The translations under genes and the position numbers were made by a program. The notes below the pieces were generated by a model that was not told where the DNA came from, ran no database searches, and saw nothing but the letters and a program-made list of their open reading frames with translations. DNA of 64,000 bases from Pelagicoccus sp. SDUM812003 (GTDB lineage Bacteria; Verrucomicrobiota; Verrucomicrobiia; Opitutales; Opitutaceae): positions 124,001 to 188,000 of the forward strand of contig NZ_JARXHY010000009.1 in the NCBI RefSeq assembly GCF_031127815.1. Reading direction: 5' to 3'. Positions 62,166-64,000 of the stretch are shown here, piece after piece; the stretch's first letter is position 1; each line of letters opens with the position of its first letter.

Positions 62166-64000
62166 TCAGTTCCAGAAGGTCTCCGCTGAGGGACCGACCT
62201 GCTCGCGCGTCTGACGCGCCCCATACCCCTGCGTAGGGGAGCGCGACGATATCGTATCGCCTGCGCCGGAGACGGAACGGTCTCCCTTCACGCCGCACAT
62301 GCTTTCCAGTTGCTGCGTCTTTCTCACGATCCCGTCCGCGGAATCCGAAAGCATTTCCGCGGCGCTGGCCACTTCCTCGGAACTCGAAGCGTTCTGCTGC
62401 GTGATCTGGTCGATCTCTCGAATCGCAGAAGAAACCTGCTGTATCGAGATGCTTTGCTGCTTGGAGGTGTTGGCAATCCTGTCGATCTCCTCCCTCAAGG
62501 AGCCGGTGGCTTCGCGGATCTCGTTCAAGCGCTGCTTCACGCCTTCGCTCGCATTCTGGCCCATGCCTATTCGCTTGATCGCGTCATCGATCTGGTCACG
62601 CGTCGATTGGGCCGAGCGGCCGCTCTTCTGAGCCAGACTTCGCACCTCGTCCGCCACGATGGCGAAACCAGCGCCCGCCTCTCCCGCTCGCGCCGCCTCG
62701 ACCGCGGCGTTCAGAGCAAGCAAATTGGTTTGAAACGCGATTTCCTCGATCGTTTTGGTGATGGCTGAAATCTGCTGGCTCGACTCGCTCATAGCCCGCA
62801 TGGCATCAGTCAAGAGCTCCACCTCCTGGCCCCCTTGCTCCGCGGTCGCTTGAGCTCCCTGCCCAAGGGCCACGATGCGATCCAAGGCGTCGCTGTTATG
62901 CTTGGCGAGCGACTCCATTTCGATCATCGAGGCGCTGATTTCCTCCACCGAAGCAGCCTGACGCGTACCGCCCTCAGCTAAGCGGCTGCTGGTTTCGCGA
63001 AAGACGTGAGCGACCTTCTGTCCATGTCTCGCGTCCTCTCTCAGCTCCGAGCCGACCTGCTTCAACTGGGCGGTGATGTGCCGGACAAAGTACCAGCCGG
63101 TCCCGAGCATGGCGAACAGACAGAGCGCCCCCACCAGAAACGACTGCCAAACCGCCCATCGTGCGCTGGCGATTTCCTCCTTTGTAAAGGCCTGTATGTC
63201 CGCACCCGAACTCTGGATACAGATTTCTATCCCTTCGTCCAGTTCGTCCACCGCCGCTCGCAGCGCTCTAAAATACTCGGGCGAATCATCGATCTCATTC
63301 GCCCCCTCATCCTTTCCCGTTAGCACGATGTCATCGCAAACCTGCAAAAACCGTTCCAGGCTCTCGTTGTCCAAACGCTCGCCAATCAAGGCCTTTATCT
63401 CGGGCACCGATACCTGACGCAGAAGCACGAGCTGATCCTCCGCCACTTCGCGAAACGAAGCGCTCATCACCATGGCGTCATTTCCGATGGCATCATTCTC
63501 TAGCCAATACAGCATCGCTCCCGCCTGATTGGTATAGTCGAGCTTGAACCCTACCAATGCTCCCGCAACGATCATGCGACGCAGCAACGCGCCGTTGCTC
63601 GTCTCGTTGCTTAGTAGTGGTATCCTTGATACGAGATCATTGACCTCCTTCTGATACTTTTGAGTGGTGAACCAATTGTTCTCCGCAAGGCTAGCCCCCA
63701 CCACCGATTCGCGATACTCCTGCAGCCTGATCCGCAAATCTTCGATCCAGACCAGCGTCTCGTTGAGCTCGGAAGAGTAATCCTCGTTTTCCATTTCCGA
63801 ACGAATTCGCCCGATCCCGAGCAGAATCTCGTCGCTGCGAGCGGCGCAGTTTTCGAAGATCTCCACACCTTCTCCGCTCCGCCCCTGCTTGGCCTCTCCC
63901 CAAGCGTTCCAAGAGAAGTTTCCTTCGTTTGTCACCGAATCCGCGAGCTCCGAAAAACGAACCAGCAAGGCGGCGACCTTCTCGAATCGCTGAAGCTCGG
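62166..64000 (-). CDS. Membrane chemoreceptor with large helical sensor, 5'-truncated by the window edge
   Basis: The frame is open past 63968 to the window edge, so the start codon and first membrane helix lie outside. The visible sensor (about 290 residues) is helical with many acidic and basic residues, as in long helical-bundle ligand domains (LARGER than the 4HB type). A second membrane helix ([22 protein letters not shown]) leads to an HAMP segment and signalling domain with tip [44 protein letters not shown] Ser/Arg-rich flexible tail ends GPSAETFWN, which resembles CheR/CheB tethering tails and matches the WN-type end of the receptor at 30425. It converges on the metallopeptidase with 84 bases between the stops. 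Confidence 0.92.
   Translation of the reverse strand, partial: ELQRFEKVAALLVRFSELADSVTNEGNFSWNAWGEAKQGRSGEGVEIFENCAARSDEILLGIGRIRSEMENEDYSSELNETLVWIEDLRIRLQEYRESVVGASLAENNWFTTQKYQKEVNDLVSRIPLLSNETSNGALLRRMIVAGALVGFKLDYTNQAGAMLYWLENDAIGNDAMVMSASFREVAEDQLVLLRQVSVPEIKALIGERLDNESLERFLQVCDDIVLTGKDEGANEIDDSPEYFRALRAAVDELDEGIEICIQSSGADIQAFTKEEIASARWAVWQSFLVGALCLFAMLGTGWYFVRHITAQLKQVGSELREDARHGQKVAHVFRETSSRLAEGGTRQAASVEEISASMIEMESLAKHNSDALDRIVALGQGAQATAEQGGQEVELLTDAMRAMSESSQQISAITKTIEEIAFQTNLLALNAAVEAARAGEAGAGFAIVADEVRSLAQKSGRSAQSTRDQIDDAIKRIGMGQNASEGVKQRLNEIREATGSLREEIDRIANTSKQQSISIQQVSSAIREIDQITQQNASSSEEVASAAEMLSDSADGIVRKTQQLESMCGVKGDRSVSGAGDTISSRSPTQGYGARQTREQVGPSAETFWN

Noticed and set aside
1-64000. 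tRNA, rRNA, CRISPR array, insertion sequence or prophage
   Set aside because: I looked for tRNA-like cloverleaf signatures, regularly spaced direct repeats, transposase motifs and phage structural genes and found none that I could support by eye. A tool such as a covariance-model scan could still reveal a small RNA.

Overview
The window reads as a chromosomal segment of a GC-rich Gram-negative heterotroph, most likely a Verrucomicrobiota member of the Opitutia type. This rests on the combination of GH97 and GH10 glycosidases, a propeller-sensor hybrid kinase, DUF3160, DUF4139 and DUF885 proteins, an LpxR-type outer-membrane enzyme, a large secreted metallopeptidase ending in a D-x-D-x-DG...EYAF tail, and many start codons without a Shine-Dalgarno sequence. 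The phylum is an inference; no rRNA gene, tRNA gene, insertion sequence, prophage or CRISPR array was seen.

Layout. 1-5.2 kb: gamma-glutamyltranspeptidase (cut by the left edge), M19 dipeptidase, a small secreted protein, dUTPase and a phosphoesterase. 5.2-10.9 kb: a GH97 glycosidase followed by a hybrid sensor kinase on the minus strand. 11-13.8 kb: a protein arginine methyltransferase homologue, a small membrane protein and an acetate/succinate-type channel with a foldable leader. 13.8-20 kb: gltB-gltD, preceded by an 11-bp inverted repeat flanking an AT-rich core. 20.8-25.7 kb: Tat-exported Dabb protein, SDR, nitronate monooxygenase-like enzyme, MATE exporter, DUF3817. 25.7-32.5 kb: four chemoreceptors of four designs, a cupin and a CxC thioredoxin-like protein, with no cheA/cheW/cheR/cheB nearby. 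32.8-38.9 kb: DUF4139, TPR, LMW-phosphatase-like protein, a response regulator/kinase pair and a methyltransferase. 39-43.3 kb: gpmI and DUF3160. 43.4-46.8 kb: MarR-GNAT fusion, a dense regulatory region with a sigma-54-type promoter, a 21-residue hydrophobic peptide, a CPBP protease and a GH10 xylanase. 46.9-52 kb: LpxR, Tat-exported aminotransferase, ABC-F ATPase, TlpA-like thioredoxin. 52-57.5 kb: a decayed GNAT relic, DUF885 protein, S9 peptidase, PRC-barrel protein. 57.5-64 kb: small secreted protein, large PKD-containing metallopeptidase, and a fifth chemoreceptor cut by the right edge.

How it fits together. Several genes form a peptide- and polysaccharide-scavenging set: GGT plus dipeptidase can take apart gamma-glutamyl peptides such as glutathione, the S9, DUF885 and HExxHxxGxxH proteins handle proteins and peptides, and GH97/GH10 handle glycans. 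Ammonia assimilation (GOGAT), acetate uptake and glycolysis (GpmI) are the core metabolic genes. The chemoreceptors suggest a motile or surface-responsive cell.

The items most deserving a second look are the bacterial PRMT homologue, the sigma-54-type promoter/micropeptide/CPBP module, the stop-containing relic of a MarR-GNAT paralogue, the W-containing C-terminal tails shared by the membrane chemoreceptors, and the inverted repeat in front of gltB. No single locus can be called a new system from sequence alone.
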